64,000 nucleotides of DNA. It comes from Metabacillus sediminilitoris (GTDB lineage Bacteria > Bacillota > Bacilli > Bacillales > Bacillaceae). A program made the translations under genes and the position numbers. The notes under the pieces were generated by a model, which was given only the letters and a program-made list of their open reading frames with translations, searched no databases and was not told the DNA's origin. Location: positions 1,869,501-1,933,500 of the forward strand of contig NZ_CP046266.1 in assembly GCF_009720625.1 (NCBI RefSeq), read 5' to 3'. This document shows positions 34,196-43,837 of the stretch, in pieces; the stretch's first letter is position 1, and each line of letters begins with the position of its first letter.

Positions 34196-34990
34196 ATGGC
34201 AAATCCAATTGTTTCAAGGTCATTAGATGAAATAAGATTTTGGTCTAGGATTATGAAAGAGCATGCCTTATTTTTAAGCCTGGGTTTTACTTATGAACAA
34301 ACACAATTGATCGCTGAAGCACGTCAGTTTATTACGTTGTTCGAAAGGATAGAGGAAAAGTTAACGAGATTTACGGTAAATTCAGATTTGCGTGAAGTTC
34401 AAGCGTTTAATAGCGAGGTTTACCAAGCTGCGGCTGCCATATGGAGCTACAAACGAAAGGTATTAGGTCTCACTTTACGTTGTGAAATTCGTACGAACAA
34501 TTTTCCGTTATTAGTTGATCATATAAGCAGAGAAGCTGCATACTTTGCAAATAGGCTAAAAGAATTAAATGAAGGAAAACTAGCCCCCACTCCGGATAAA
34601 GTTATTGACGAAAATGTATTCTTCTTAAGAATAATGGCTGATCATGCTAAGTTTATAGGACATTTATTAGATCCTTCTGAAAGGAAATTAGTCGAACAGG
34701 CAGGAGAGTTTAGCCATGATTTTGACCAGCTTCTTTTTCAAGCCGTTGATTTAGAATCAATGCGGCCTCAATCTGAAACGAAACCAATACTTAGTCAATT
34801 CCTAGACCAAAATAGAGTTTCTGTTGTCTCGTTAAGAGATTTTAAGAAAACGGCCAGAGAACTCATTGAAGCGTGTCGGATAAAAAGCAATATACATCCA
34901 CTTCTAGCAGACCATACCTTTAGGGAAGCTGAAAGGTTCTTGGAAATCATTGATTTATTTGAAGCGAATCTGAAAAGGAATAACAAGTAA
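34196..34990 (+). CDS. DUF2935 domain protein with two repeated halves
   Basis: A 264-residue all-helical protein of the DUF2935 family (hemerythrin-like or ferritin-like bundle), known from Bacillus and Clostridium. Two homologous halves are visible: EIRFWSRIMKEHALFLSLGF with VDHISREAAYFANRL, and ENVFFLRIMADHAKFIGHLL with LADHTFREAERFLEI. The repeated EH/DH and H-x-x-REA positions could be metal ligands. No enzymatic function is established. AAGGAGG precedes the ATG. It stands alone. Confidence 0.85.
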   Translation: MANPIVSRSLDEIRFWSRIMKEHALFLSLGFTYEQTQLIAEARQFITLFERIEEKLTRFTVNSDLREVQAFNSEVYQAAAAIWSYKRKVLGLTLRCEIRTNNFPLLVDHISREAAYFANRLKELNEGKLAPTPDKVIDENVFFLRIMADHAKFIGHLLDPSERKLVEQAGEFSHDFDQLLFQAVDLESMRPQSETKPILSQFLDQNRVSVVSLRDFKKTARELIEACRIKSNIHPLLADHTFREAERFLEIIDLFEANLKRNNK

Positions 34991-35077
34991 AATTTTGATT
35001 TTTATTATGATAGATTCCTATAAAATCTCTTTAGAATTGAACGTTCCCTTGGAGAGGATTTAAAAGGAGTTGAGGAT

Positions 35078-35417
35078 ATGCCTGAGGTGGGAAAAAATGA
35101 TTTTGTAAATGGATTTGTACCACGCCGTAATCATGGTTCGGTTGATTATACTTCAGTTGATGCGGGTCATGTTCACCAGTGCTTGGATGTCACTTCCCCT
35201 CCTATACTTACTCAGGATAACAACCATATTCATTATACTGAGGGATATGTTGTATTTGAAAATGGGCATACCCACTATTATAAAGCATATTTTAAGACCA
35301 GCGATTCCAGTTGGAAATGGCATGCATGTCCATTATTATGATTTTTATACGACTGAAGATGATGGACATCAACACCGAATAAGAGGTGTGGACCAGCCAG
35401 CACCAGGTAACAAATAA
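35078..35417 (+). pseudogene. YmaF-family protein with a frameshift
   Basis: AAGGAG precedes the ATG at 35078. The first frame carries the His-rich repeats of YmaF (AGHVHQCLDVTS, NNHIHYTEGYV, NGHTHYYKAYF). Near 35291-35300 the meaningful sequence moves to the next frame: PAIPVGNGMHVHYYDFYTTE then DDGHQHRIRGVDQPAPGNK to a stop at 35417. As read, the first frame ends early at WKWHACPLL. One extra base explains everything. It is either a recent pseudogene or a sequence error. The His-x-His repeats suggest a metal-binding, perhaps calcium/zinc-related surface; the family's function is unknown. Confidence 0.8.
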
Positions 35418-35490
35418 AAACAAAGGATTATTCTAATACGACTATGCAAAAACCTATTCTGGAAACAAACACAAAAGCAGGGAAAGAAGA

Positions 35491-35579
35491 AAGGACATTA
35501 CATAATAGATCTGACTAATAGGTAATGTCCTTTTTAATCGATCTTTTTTCATTTAGGTATTGATAAAAAGATCGATTAA
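35491..35579. terminator. Two hairpins between ymaF-like and mqo genes
   Basis: AAGGACATTAC (35491-35501) pairs with GTAATGTCC (35522-35530) and is followed by T5, a plus-strand terminator. Next, TTAATCGATCTTTTT (35534-35548) pairs with AAAAAGATCGATTAA (35565-35579), a perfect 15-bp inverted repeat that may end mqo transcription from the other side. Confidence 0.75.
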
Positions 35580-35634
35580 GTGAAGTTTTATTTTATCTTT
35601 TTCATTGAAAACCATGTTTTCTACAGCTGAAGAA

Positions 35635-37143
35635 TTAACTTAAGACCAGCTCTTTTTCGATAAGACCAAGCGTCTCTGCTGTTGAATCATGAATCTTATG
35701 AAGAAGCTCTGGATTTTCCATTAATGACATGCCATAAGAAGGAATCATTTCTCTGATTTTCGGTTCCCACTCTAACATATGTTCCGGGAAGCATTTATTG
35801 ATGACCTCAAGCATAACGTGAACAGCAGTAGAAGCTCCAGGAGAAGCACCTAGTAATGCTGCGATCGAGCCATCAGCGGCAGTAATCACTTCTGTACCAA
35901 ATTGAAGCGTTCCTTTGCCAGCTTCCGTATCTTTGATAACTTGTACACGTTGACCCGCTACCACTAAATCCCAATCCTCAGCTTTAGCGTTCGGGATAAA
36001 CTCACGTAACTCTTCCATGCGCTGTTCTTTCGATAACATCACTTGCTGAATCAGGTATTTTGTCAATGGCATCTCTTTTGCGCCTGCCGCCAACATCGTT
36101 AAGACATTATCCGGTTTGACGGAAGTGATTAAATCCAACATTGAACCATTTTTTAAGAACTTAGGTGAGAAGCCGGCAAATGGTCCGAATAGCAACGATT
36201 TTTCATTGTCGATAAATCGTGTATCAAGATGTGGAACAGACATTGGCGGAGCACCGACCTTCGCTTTACCGTATACCTTTGCATGATGCTGCTCGACAAC
36301 CTCCGGATTCTTACACACCATAAAGATTCCGCTTACAGGGAATCCTCCAATATGTTTTCCTTCAGGAATACCTGATTTTTGCAGTAAATGCAGGCTTCCA
36401 CCACCGCCTCCGATAAAGACGAATTTTGCCGTATGGCGTTCGACAGTATCGCTATCAAGATTTTTCACTTTCAATTCCCACAAGCCTTCGCTAGTATGTT
36501 TGATATCATTCACACTATGCTTGTAGTTGATATCGACATTTTTACTTTTTAAGTGGTCAAACAACATGCTCGTTAAAGAGCCAAAGTTGACATCCGTTCC
36601 AGTGTCTATTTTTGTTGCTGCGATCGCTTCATTCAAGTTGCGGTCTTGCATAATAAGCGGAATCCATTCTTTTAGTTTTTCCGGATCATCGGAAAATTCC
36701 ATCCCTTGGAAGAGTGGATTGTTTGACAGCGCTTCAAAACGTTTCTTTAAGAACGATACATTTTCTTCCCCTTGTACCATACTCATATGAGGCAATGGCA
36801 TGATAAAGTCCTGTGGATTTTGTATCAGCCCGCTGTTTACAAGATAAGACCAAAACTGCATAGAAACCTGAAACTGTTCATTAATGTTGATCGCTTTACT
36901 AATATCGACAGATCCATCAGGTTTTTCGACCGTATAGTTAAGCTCGCACAGTGCGGCATGCCCAGTTCCCGCATTATTCCATGCGTTAGAGCTTTCCTCG
37001 CCTGCGTTTGCGAGCTTCTCAAAAACTGTAATTTCCCATTCCGGAACTAATTCCTTCAAAAGTGTCCCTAATGTCGCACTCATGATTCCGGCCCCAATTA
37101 AAATGACATCTGATTTCGTTTCTCTGTTGCCCATTTTTACCAA
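35635..37143 (-). CDS. mqo: Malate:quinone oxidoreductase
   Basis: A 502-residue FAD-dependent membrane-associated dehydrogenase that oxidises malate to oxaloacetate and passes electrons to menaquinone. The FAD-binding start [21 protein letters not shown] is at about residues 8-28, followed by the [23 protein letters not shown] motif of the Mqo family. The C-terminal [19 protein letters not shown] is also typical. Length is normal. Monocistronic, with an A+T-rich leader and a long (880 bp) non-coding region upstream. It supplies quinone reduction parallel to the MenA-made menaquinone. Confidence 0.95.
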   Translation of the reverse strand: MVKMGNRETKSDVILIGAGIMSATLGTLLKELVPEWEITVFEKLANAGEESSNAWNNAGTGHAALCELNYTVEKPDGSVDISKAININEQFQVSMQFWSYLVNSGLIQNPQDFIMPLPHMSMVQGEENVSFLKKRFEALSNNPLFQGMEFSDDPEKLKEWIPLIMQDRNLNEAIAATKIDTGTDVNFGSLTSMLFDHLKSKNVDINYKHSVNDIKHTSEGLWELKVKNLDSDTVERHTAKFVFIGGGGGSLHLLQKSGIPEGKHIGGFPVSGIFMVCKNPEVVEQHHAKVYGKAKVGAPPMSVPHLDTRFIDNEKSLLFGPFAGFSPKFLKNGSMLDLITSVKPDNVLTMLAAGAKEMPLTKYLIQQVMLSKEQRMEELREFIPNAKAEDWDLVVAGQRVQVIKDTEAGKGTLQFGTEVITAADGSIAALLGASPGASTAVHVMLEVINKCFPEHMLEWEPKIREMIPSYGMSLMENPELLHKIHDSTAETLGLIEKELVLS

Positions 37144-38030
37144 CCTTTTCCCCTTAAATTTGCAGAAAAGATGCAGGCGTCACACCAAGCTTATGTGCGA
37201 ACTAGCCACACACTTCTTTTCTGACTCAGTTAAAACCGTATCATCAAGTATTACAAAAATTTATAGATTAATATTTACTATTATATGATAATTATAAATT
37301 ATTTGAAAGCTAGTAAAAGTGAAAAGTCCGTTAATAAGGTCGAAGAATACACAAAAATGAGTCTTAACTCAGCTTCCTACAAGGGTTAAAGCTTTGGTTT
37401 GACTTACTAGCAGACATCAAAAAATGGTTGAGGAAATTAAATATAATTCTAAATAATCTACTTTTGATCGTTAATGAGAGTAGAATACTTACTTTGGATT
37501 CTGATGATTATAGGTTCCAAAAAGTATCTATTACTATTATGGTTAAAAAATAGTTTGTATGAAAAAATGAAAAGGAACATGAATATTAGAAGATTATGGT
37601 AACCTTAAGCAATCAATGAAGTAAACGATCTTTATTTAGACTGCTATTTCATTTTCTCTTACAGCTGTATTGAATGTGCAAAATTGTACTTAAATTATCG
37701 TGAGGTTTTCTCGAAAAACTTTTCCTAAGTCAACTAAAATGCTTAAAATCACTCTTTTTGATTGAAAGAAGGGATTTTTTCATGCTTAGTTTTTAAGTAT
37801 TTATACATTACACTACATTGAAAAGGGGTTTCCATGGTGTGGTTTTGTTGATGAAGAAAGGAGAAGAGGGATTTCTGCTTTTTTTTATTTCGTATGAGAA
37901 GGAATGGTAGATTCATTTAAGCTGGTCTAAAGATATTTTATGTTGAACTTATAGTTATAACTTATGTTCACATAAGGTTTAAAATGAAATGATTTTTTGT
38001 AAATACAAGGTTTTTTAGGAGGAAATGTGC
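37144..38030. other. Large gene-free stretch between mqo and the SRPBCC gene
   Basis: About 890 bases with no frame carrying a convincing start or family motif. Very AT-rich; it must hold the mqo promoter near its left end and the SRPBCC promoter on the right. I looked for a structured RNA or a remnant gene and could not support one. Confidence 0.4.
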
Positions 38031-38483
38031 TTGAGTATTCGTTTTGAAGTGAATAAAACCATCCAAGTATCTAAACAAACAGCGTACACAGGTTTGCTGG
38101 ATCTAGAATCTGCCAAGAGCTGGATGCAGGGCTTAGTGCGAATAGAGCGATTGGATGATGGTCCATTGCAAGTGGGAAGTCAGTGGAAGGAAACAAGGAA
38201 GATGTTTGGAAAAGAGGCCTCTGAACATTTTGAAGTTGTCGAGCTCAATGAACCAGATAAAATTGTACTTCGCTGTGATGGAACGAAAGGAACAACGGGC
38301 AAAGGAGAATATGTGTTTACATACATCCTTGCTTCAACAAATGATATGACAGAGATTCATTTAATCGGGGAGATAAATGGTCTTACTGGCCTATCAAAAT
38401 TTTTCGGTAAAATGATGGCAGGAGCCTTTAAAAAAGCCTGTGCGAAAGATTTGGATTCATTAAAAAGCTATTTGGAGAAATGA
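38031..38483 (+). CDS. SRPBCC (START-like) domain protein
   Basis: A 150-residue protein of the polyketide cyclase/SRPBCC fold. TTG at 38031 is the likely start: AGGAGG then lies 8 bases upstream, whereas it is only 2 bases from the ATG at 38025. The opening SIRFEVNKTIQVSKQTAYTG matches the family (strand-helix with an invariant hydrophobic cavity), and the C-terminal helix (FFGKMMAGAFKKACAKDLDSL) is the standard cavity cap. It binds some hydrophobic ligand; which one is unknown. It is followed 170 bases on by a VOC gene. Confidence 0.78.
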   Translation: MSIRFEVNKTIQVSKQTAYTGLLDLESAKSWMQGLVRIERLDDGPLQVGSQWKETRKMFGKEASEHFEVVELNEPDKIVLRCDGTKGTTGKGEYVFTYILASTNDMTEIHLIGEINGLTGLSKFFGKMMAGAFKKACAKDLDSLKSYLEK

Positions 38484-38656
38484 GATTGTTCCCGGTTCAT
38501 TGTTTATGAAATCTTGGTATGAGGCAATGATCGTGAAATTGAATAAATTTCCATGTCTATTACAATAATGAAGAAGGAGAACGAGTACATAGGTAGAAAA
38601 TACATACGGAAGATGCAAGGGAATGAAAAAGGTATGAAAAAGTAGGAGGCAATTTT

Positions 38657-39052
38657 ATGGGAAGATTAGTTCATTTCGAAATACATGTTGATGACATAGA
38701 ACGCGCTAAAAAGTTTTATGGAGAGGTATTTGGATGGTCATTTGAAGATTGGAGTGATTATGCTGGAATGCCTTATTGTGGTGCTGTGACTGGTGATGCA
38801 AATGAGCCTGGAATTAACGGAGCTTTGATGCAGCGTCAAAGTGCTCCTCCAGAACCAAACCAGGCTTTGATTGGCTATGCTTGTACAATGGGAGTAGAAG
38901 ATTACGATTCTACTGAAGCGAAAATTCTTAAGTACGGTGGCCAGGTCGCAATGCCAAAATATGCTCTGCCTGGAATGGCGTGGCAGGGATACTTTGTTGA
39001 TACGGAAGGAAATGTTTTTGGCATTCATCAACCGGATGAGAACGCCAAATAG
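38657..39052 (+). CDS. VOC family protein
   Basis: A 131-residue vicinal-oxygen-chelate protein. It opens GRLVHFEIHVDDIERAKKFYGEVFGW (His metal ligand in HFEIHV) and closes AWQGYFVDTEGNVFGIHQPD (Glu/His ligand region), the pattern of Cfp30B/YwbC-like glyoxalase-fold proteins. TAGGAGG precedes the ATG. It may act in detoxification, but the substrate is not evident. It has its own terminator just downstream. Confidence 0.82.
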   Translation: MGRLVHFEIHVDDIERAKKFYGEVFGWSFEDWSDYAGMPYCGAVTGDANEPGINGALMQRQSAPPEPNQALIGYACTMGVEDYDSTEAKILKYGGQVAMPKYALPGMAWQGYFVDTEGNVFGIHQPDENAK

Positions 39053-39136
39053 AATTTTTTCATGAAGTAAGTTCGGCTGATCCATTTAGTAGCTACTACT
39101 AAATAGCTATCAAAAAGCTTAACTTTTCAACAATCT

Positions 39137-39167
39137 GGTACTTTTTAATAAGAAAAGTGCCTTTTTT
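39137..39167 (+). terminator. Terminator after the VOC gene
   Basis: GGTACTTTT (39137-39145) pairs with AAAAGTGCC (39153-39161) with one mismatch, followed by T6. Confidence 0.75.
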
Positions 39168-39309
39168 CATTTTGAAGTATATTAACTCTATTAAGCTTTT
39201 CGCTCAATTTAGCTTTAACCTTATATTGGGCGAAAGGCGCATTACGGTTATCTATCATATGTCGATTGTTTGTTAAAAGTCATATGTAGGTACCGTTATT
39301 TCCTCTTTT

Positions 39310-39681
39310 TCATCGATGTTGATCGACAAGAATTTGATTTCCGTCTGGATCTTCAATTGTAAAATGTGCAGGTCCTTCACTTGCTTCATCTGCTTCAGTC
39401 AACATGTTGATTCCTTTTGCTTTAAGCTGTTTTTGAATGTCTCGAATGTCTGTAAACGAATCGAGATTTCCGCCATTTTCATTCCATCCAGGATTAAAAG
39501 TCAGGATGTTTCTTTCAAACATACCTTGGAACAACCCGATTATACAATTTTCATTCTTCATAATAAGCCAATTTTGCGTGATATCACCACCTAAAACTTG
39601 AAATCCTAGGTTTTCGTAAAATACCTTTGATTTGTTAATGTCTTTTACATTTAAACTTACAGAAAATGCACCTAGTTTCAT
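39310..39681 (-). CDS. VOC family protein (glyoxalase/bleomycin-resistance-like)
   Basis: A 123-residue VOC protein. ATG at 39681 (MKLGAFSVSLNV) is preferred because AAGGAGG lies 5 bases upstream; longer forms from 39702 have worse spacing. It opens LGAFSVSLNVKDINKSKVFYEN and ends with the family's DPDGNQILVDQ. A decayed copy of the same gene lies 2.7 kb to the right (42361-42605), on the same strand. Confidence 0.82.
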   Translation of the reverse strand: MKLGAFSVSLNVKDINKSKVFYENLGFQVLGGDITQNWLIMKNENCIIGLFQGMFERNILTFNPGWNENGGNLDSFTDIRDIQKQLKAKGINMLTEADEASEGPAHFTIEDPDGNQILVDQHR

Positions 39682-39962
39682 CATTTCCTCCTTTTTATTC
39701 ACATGCGGGTAAATAATTTACTTACATATAACTATAAATGAGTAGTTTGAAATACACAATATTTACCATCTAGTATAGGAGGACGTGGGTAGATATATCG
39801 GAAAAGTGCATGTTGATGTAGGAAATACCGCTTGTAAGGTACCACTTGCCAGATTATATTAAGAAGGCAGAAGTGAAGAATAGTATAGTATGAAGCGCAA
39901 GACATGTATTTGTTGATACATACTAGACTATTTTACAATTATCATATGGGATGTGATCATTT

Positions 39963-40397
39963 ATGGATGAAAAAGGTAGAACGATTGAAGCGGTAGACAA
40001 ATATATGATGGATTTACCAGAGGATATACAAATCATTACTGGTGAATTAAGAAAAATCATCCTTCATTCTTCAACAAAACTAATTGAAGAGTTTAAATGG
40101 TCTATGCCAAATTACTCTTATCATGGATTGTTATGTTATCTTCAAGCATCCAAGAAACACGTTAATCTTGGTTTTCATAGAGGGAATGAACTTCTAGACA
40201 AGGATACGAACAAATTATTACAAGGTACAGGAAAAACAATGAGACACATTAGAATAAAAAAGTTTGAAGATATTCAAAGTGAAGCTTTCGCTTATCTAAT
40301 TAAAGAAGCACTTGCATTGAATGAGACGATTAAAACTTACACAAAGGCAGTACCGGGCTGCAGGTTGAAATGTTTGCAGCGACAAAAATCCATCTGA
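39963..40397 (+). CDS. DUF1801 domain protein (YdhG-like)
   Basis: A 144-residue protein. The core AVDKYMMDLPEDIQIITGELRKII, then EEFKWSMPNYSYHG and HRGNELLDKDTNKLLQGTGKTMRHIRIK, is typical of DUF1801/YdhG-type proteins, thought to be iron-chaperone-like (frataxin-fold) in Bacillus. The C-terminal residues (VPGCRLKCLQRQKSI) look unrelated to the family, and a terminator hairpin overlaps the stop codon, so the 3' end may have been altered by a small rearrangement. Confidence 0.8.
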   Translation: MDEKGRTIEAVDKYMMDLPEDIQIITGELRKIILHSSTKLIEEFKWSMPNYSYHGLLCYLQASKKHVNLGFHRGNELLDKDTNKLLQGTGKTMRHIRIKKFEDIQSEAFAYLIKEALALNETIKTYTKAVPGCRLKCLQRQKSI

Positions 40398-40424
40398 GTT
40401 ACTCGGGTGGATTTTTTATTTAAA
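40383..40424 (+). terminator. Terminator overlapping the DUF1801 stop codon
   Basis: AAAAATCCATCTGAG pairs imperfectly with CTCGGGTGGATTTTT, then T and A. The stem begins inside the last codons of the gene. Confidence 0.6.
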
Positions 40425-40574
40425 ACAAAATGGAGAAGAACTTTTTTAATTAACCAAATTATATTAGAAAAAATCTGCCAAGCACGATGAGTGATGGTAC
40501 GATGCACGATGCAGATATAGAAAGAACGTTTCGTACCGATATCTTGATATAAAAGTGAAATAGTAAGCCTTAAA

Positions 40575-41069
40575 CTAAATATAATCGAAAACAGCCAAAT
40601 AAAACACAGCAAAAAAGACCGATAATACTAATGCCCGAAGCTTATGGACATGATGAAGCCTAATCATTGGAAACATGATGATAACAAATAAGAATGACCA
40701 TCCCAAATGCCATCCATTGTGATAGGATAAAACCCCTAACCATTCAGCTACCCACTCTAATACCACAAAACTAAGAATCCATTTTAGTAAGTAAATGAGT
40801 TGTTTCTTTATTCAACTCGAATAATGAGACAAAAAAACAAAAGCAATGAAAGGGTTTATGATGAGATTATGTGTAAAATGAACATTCATAAGATTAAAAA
40901 TCGAATCTTTTCTTATCTCCCACAAATGGTAATGACTATGTGAAATAAACTCGTAAAGGAAAGTTGCCAAAGATACGTATAGCATTGTTGGATAATAATT
41001 TTCCCAATTTTTCCAATCTCCCTTCCATAAAGACAATGCGATAACCAGGATAACAAGAAATAAGTTCAT
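40575..41069 (-). pseudogene. CBO0543-type membrane protein with an in-frame TGA
   Basis: Reading one continuous frame from the ATG at 41069 gives WKGDWKNWENYYPTMLYVSL, then FVFLSHYSS-stop-IKKQLIYLLKWILSFVVLEW, and LSYHNGWHLGWSFLFVIIMF with PMIRLHHVHK. This is the CBO0543 family of membrane proteins. The only break is TGA at 40812-40814. With that codon read through, the protein is about 164 residues, a normal length for the family. AGGAG precedes the ATG. As it stands the product is cut to 85 residues, missing two helices. Confidence 0.8.
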
Positions 41070-41357
41070 TTATTTTTCTCCTATTTGTATAATGTATTGG
41101 TTATTATTTGTAAAAAAATTACAGTTTATACTGGATGATCAAAGACCAGTATTGTTACATTCCGAGAAAATGATTCCATTTGATTACGAATCTGCTGTTG
41201 TCGTTCATTCTAAAAATTGTCAGATGTAGATTCATCCAAGGTTATCAACCTACATCTCTCGTTATAAGGTGAGTAAGTAGACGATAAAAGTGTTTGAAAA
41301 ATGAAAACAATTCATAATTATGATAATCTTACATTAATAGGGAAAGGAGTGATTGTT

Positions 41358-42200
41358 ATGAATAATTTAGTTCCAGAAACGACACTTAATGACGGGCTTA
41401 CTTTGCCGGTGATCGGTTTAGGCACATATTTACTTAAGGGAAATGAAGGGGGCAACGCCATACAAAATGCCATAGATATTGGTTATCGTCTCATCGATTC
41501 TGCTTATAATTATGAAAACGAGGGAACAGTAGGTGAGGCTGTTCGACGAAGTTCCGTTCCTAGAGAAAAATTAAGAATCACCTCCAAATTGCCAGGTCGC
41601 TATCAAGCATATGATAAAGCCGTTACAACGATTCAAGAATCTTTATATCGCGCAAATCTGGATTATTATGATTTATACTTAATTCATTGGCCTAATCCTA
41701 AACAGGATACATATGTAGAAGCATGGCAAGCATTAATTGACGCTAAAAAGTGGGGGCTCATTCGTTCAATTGGTGTTTGTAATTTCTTACCTGAACATAT
41801 TGAGCGCTTAGAAAAGGAAACGGGTGTTAAACCAAGCACAAACCAAATTGAATTACATCCATTTTTCAATCAAGCTGAACAAAGAAAATGGCATGAAGAG
41901 AATAACATTAAGACAGAATCTTGGAGTCCATTAGCCAGAGCAAGTGAAGTCTTACATAATGACACGATTCAATCAATTGCCAACAACCACAACAAGTCGG
42001 TTTCACAAGTGATCTTACGTTGGCATTATCAACTAGGCGCGATTTCAATACCAAAATCAGCATCACCGGTACGACAATTAGAAAACATTTCAATCTTTGA
42101 CTTCACCCTAAGTGAAACAGAAATGAACATGATCTCTGGACTAACTCGTTTTGACGGCAGGCTGAAAAATCAAGATCCTGCTGCATATGAGGAGTTTTAA
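41358..42200 (+). CDS. Aldo/keto reductase
   Basis: A 280-residue NADPH-dependent aldo-keto reductase of the AKR5-like group (YvgN/YtbE relatives). The ATG at 41358 is chosen because AAAGGAGTG precedes it; the frame extends upstream to 41301. Catalytic residues are visible: Asp and Tyr in DSAYNYENEGTVG, Lys in TSKLPGRY, His in LIHWPNP. The cofactor motif IPKSASPVRQLEN is close to the standard IPKS. It reduces small aldehydes such as methylglyoxal; exact substrate unknown. Followed by its own terminator. Confidence 0.88.
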   Translation: MNNLVPETTLNDGLTLPVIGLGTYLLKGNEGGNAIQNAIDIGYRLIDSAYNYENEGTVGEAVRRSSVPREKLRITSKLPGRYQAYDKAVTTIQESLYRANLDYYDLYLIHWPNPKQDTYVEAWQALIDAKKWGLIRSIGVCNFLPEHIERLEKETGVKPSTNQIELHPFFNQAEQRKWHEENNIKTESWSPLARASEVLHNDTIQSIANNHNKSVSQVILRWHYQLGAISIPKSASPVRQLENISIFDFTLSETEMNMISGLTRFDGRLKNQDPAAYEEF

Positions 42201-42221
42201 ACAATAACGATCTGACCAAAC

Positions 42222-42258
42222 AAAAGCACATCACAATTAAATAAGTGATGTGCTTTTT
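42222..42258 (+). terminator. Terminator after the aldo/keto reductase
   Basis: AAAAGCACATCAC (42222-42234) pairs perfectly with GTGATGTGCTTTT (42245-42257). Confidence 0.88.
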
Positions 42259-42360
42259 GTTTGGTATAGGCCTGGTCAGTTATTGACGTAATAGTAAGGA
42301 CATTATATTATGTTTAACCCAGTATGGTTAGAAGTTCCTTTTTCGTTATTCATTTTAATT

Positions 42361-42605
42361 TCATGTTGATCTAATAAATCTGATTACCATCTTGATCTTC
42401 AAGTTTAAATGGGCAGGTGCTTCACATAATTCATTTGCTTTTAGTCAGTATTTTTATTCCTTTTTCTTTAAGCTGCTTTTGAAGTTCTCGAACGTCTGTA
42501 AACGATTCGAGATTTTTGGCTTCATTCCATCCTGGATTAAACGTCATGTTGTTCTTGTCAAACATTCCTTGGATTAGCCCAATGACACATTGTTCGTTTT
42601 TCATC
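42361..42605 (-). pseudogene. Decayed copy of the VOC gene at 39310
   Basis: The DNA aligns with 39315-39560 over most of its length, for example CTTTAAGCTGCTTTTGAA against the live gene, TCTGTAAACGA, ATTCCATCCTGGATTAAA and TTGTCAAACATTCCTTGGA. Frame is lost at several points by small deletions and the 5' part is missing. It lies in the same orientation as the intact copy, flanking the DUF1801 to AKR segment. Confidence 0.75.
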
Positions 42606-42693
42606 AAAAGTATATGCTCTTACACTGTATGAAGCTCTTAAAATTCGTTAAATTTTTGTTAACTATTGAAAGTTTCTTACAAGAAGCAACAAA

Positions 42694-42722
42694 AAAGGTC
42701 CGGCATAAACAGCCCGACCTTT
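42694..42722 (-). terminator. Terminator of the SleB-like gene
   Basis: AAAGGTC-GGG and CC-GACCTTT arms (42694-42722), followed on the minus strand by T6. Confidence 0.65.
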
Positions 42723-42796
42723 CAACTATACCTTAAGGTATAGAAAATTGTGATATAACGATAAAAATATCATTACATAATGTATGTAAATTAATT

Positions 42797-43408
42797 TTAC
42801 TTTGCAAATAAGTGGTTACCTATTCTAATGACTGTATCCCTAGTAAAAATCCATTCATCTGTTGCCAGGAGCGGATTATAGTAATAAACAGAACCATAAG
42901 TAGGATCCCAACCTTTTAATGCATCAATAACAGCTTGATAAGCATAGCTATTTGGGGTCAAATCATATTGACCATCATGTACAGCTGTAAAAGCATTTGT
43001 TTGGAAAATAACCTGATAAATATTTTTAGGAAAACCTGGCGTTGACATTCGGTTTAAAATGACTGCAGCAACAGCTACTTTTCCTTCATACGTTTCTCCA
43101 CGAGCTTCTCCATGTACAACCCTAGCCATCATGTCAATATTATTTAATTTTGCCTGAGTTTGGAATCCAAATACTCCATCCGGTAACAGTCCAGAATCTA
43201 GTTGAAGTTTTTTCACAGCATCATCAGTAATTGAACCATAATACCCTGTTGGTTGACTGTTAAAGTAACCCATTTTCTCTAATTTTTCTTGTAACTCATA
43301 AACTTCTTGTCCTTGACTTCCATTGTGTAAAATTTCTTGAGCAAAGGTTGAATTTGGTATAAAAAACATGAAACAAAGAAAAAAAACAAACGACATTACC
43401 TTTAACAA
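42797..43408 (-). CDS. Secreted cell wall hydrolase, SleB/CwlJ family with a peptidoglycan-binding domain
   Basis: A 203-residue exported protein like B. subtilis YkvT. A signal peptide (about 1-23, ending STFAQ) is followed by a PG_binding_1 domain (about 28-85: NGSQGQEVYELQEKLEKMGY...DDAVKKLQLDSGLLPDGVFG). The C-terminal SleB domain (about 90-203) begins ARVVHGEARGETYEGKVAVAAVILNRM, where the Glu in VHGEARGE is the predicted catalytic acid. It hydrolyses spore-cortex or vegetative peptidoglycan. A TTG start is supported by AAGGATG upstream. Confidence 0.88.
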   Translation of the reverse strand: MLKVMSFVFFLCFMFFIPNSTFAQEILHNGSQGQEVYELQEKLEKMGYFNSQPTGYYGSITDDAVKKLQLDSGLLPDGVFGFQTQAKLNNIDMMARVVHGEARGETYEGKVAVAAVILNRMSTPGFPKNIYQVIFQTNAFTAVHDGQYDLTPNSYAYQAVIDALKGWDPTYGSVYYYNPLLATDEWIFTRDTVIRIGNHLFAK

Positions 43409-43544
43409 AAAATCACATCCTTCGATTTATTTTGCTACCATTCTACTTTATCACACAATAAAAATAGATTTATATTACATTAGTTCCGATTTTAACCATG
43501 TCTAAATAAGGAAAAAGTCTTAAAAGAGAGAATAAGAAAAGGAT
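43409..43544. other. Intergenic gap upstream of the SleB-like gene
   Basis: Short AT-rich gap that must contain the hydrolase promoter. No sigma factor consensus could be assigned with confidence. Confidence 0.3.
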
Positions 43545-43682
43545 GTTGAAGAAGATGCGGGAGTGAAGGTTGAGTCTAAGATTGATCAGTTTAATGAATT
43601 TATACGTGAAATTGAATAAGAAAACTATCTTGATGACGACAAATATCAAGACATTGATATCAATTTTGAAAGTTTTACCTAA
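43545..43682 (+). pseudogene. Fragment of an unidentified gene with an in-frame TAA
   Basis: The frame reads VEEDAGVKVESKIDQFNEFI-REIE-stop-ENYLDDDKYQDIDINFESFT-stop. The composition is protein-like and acidic, the internal TAA is at 43617-43619, and there is no start signal. A hairpin (AAACAAGC/GCTTGTTT) follows directly. The parent gene is not recognised. Confidence 0.4.
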
Positions 43683-43786
43683 AAACAAGCAAGCTATCAA
43701 AAAAGTAGATGCTTGTTTTTACGTGATTAGTTGTGGCTTTTGCTTTGATGGTTTAAATAAATATTCGTTGTTTTTGTTACACAAAA

Positions 43787-43813
43787 AAGCCTTTGTACTA
43801 GGTACAAAGGCTT
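43787..43813 (-). terminator. Terminator of the 48-codon gene
   Basis: AAGCCTTTGTAC (43787-43798) and GTACAAAGGCTT (43802-43813) form a perfect 12-bp stem with a 3-base loop, followed on the minus strand by T6. Confidence 0.88.
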
Positions 43814-43837
43814 CATAATTATTATATAATTTTTTAC

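Noticed and set aside
35078..35417. Programmed frameshifting in the ymaF-like gene
   Set aside because: No slippery heptamer is apparent at the shift point; a simple insertion or error explains it.
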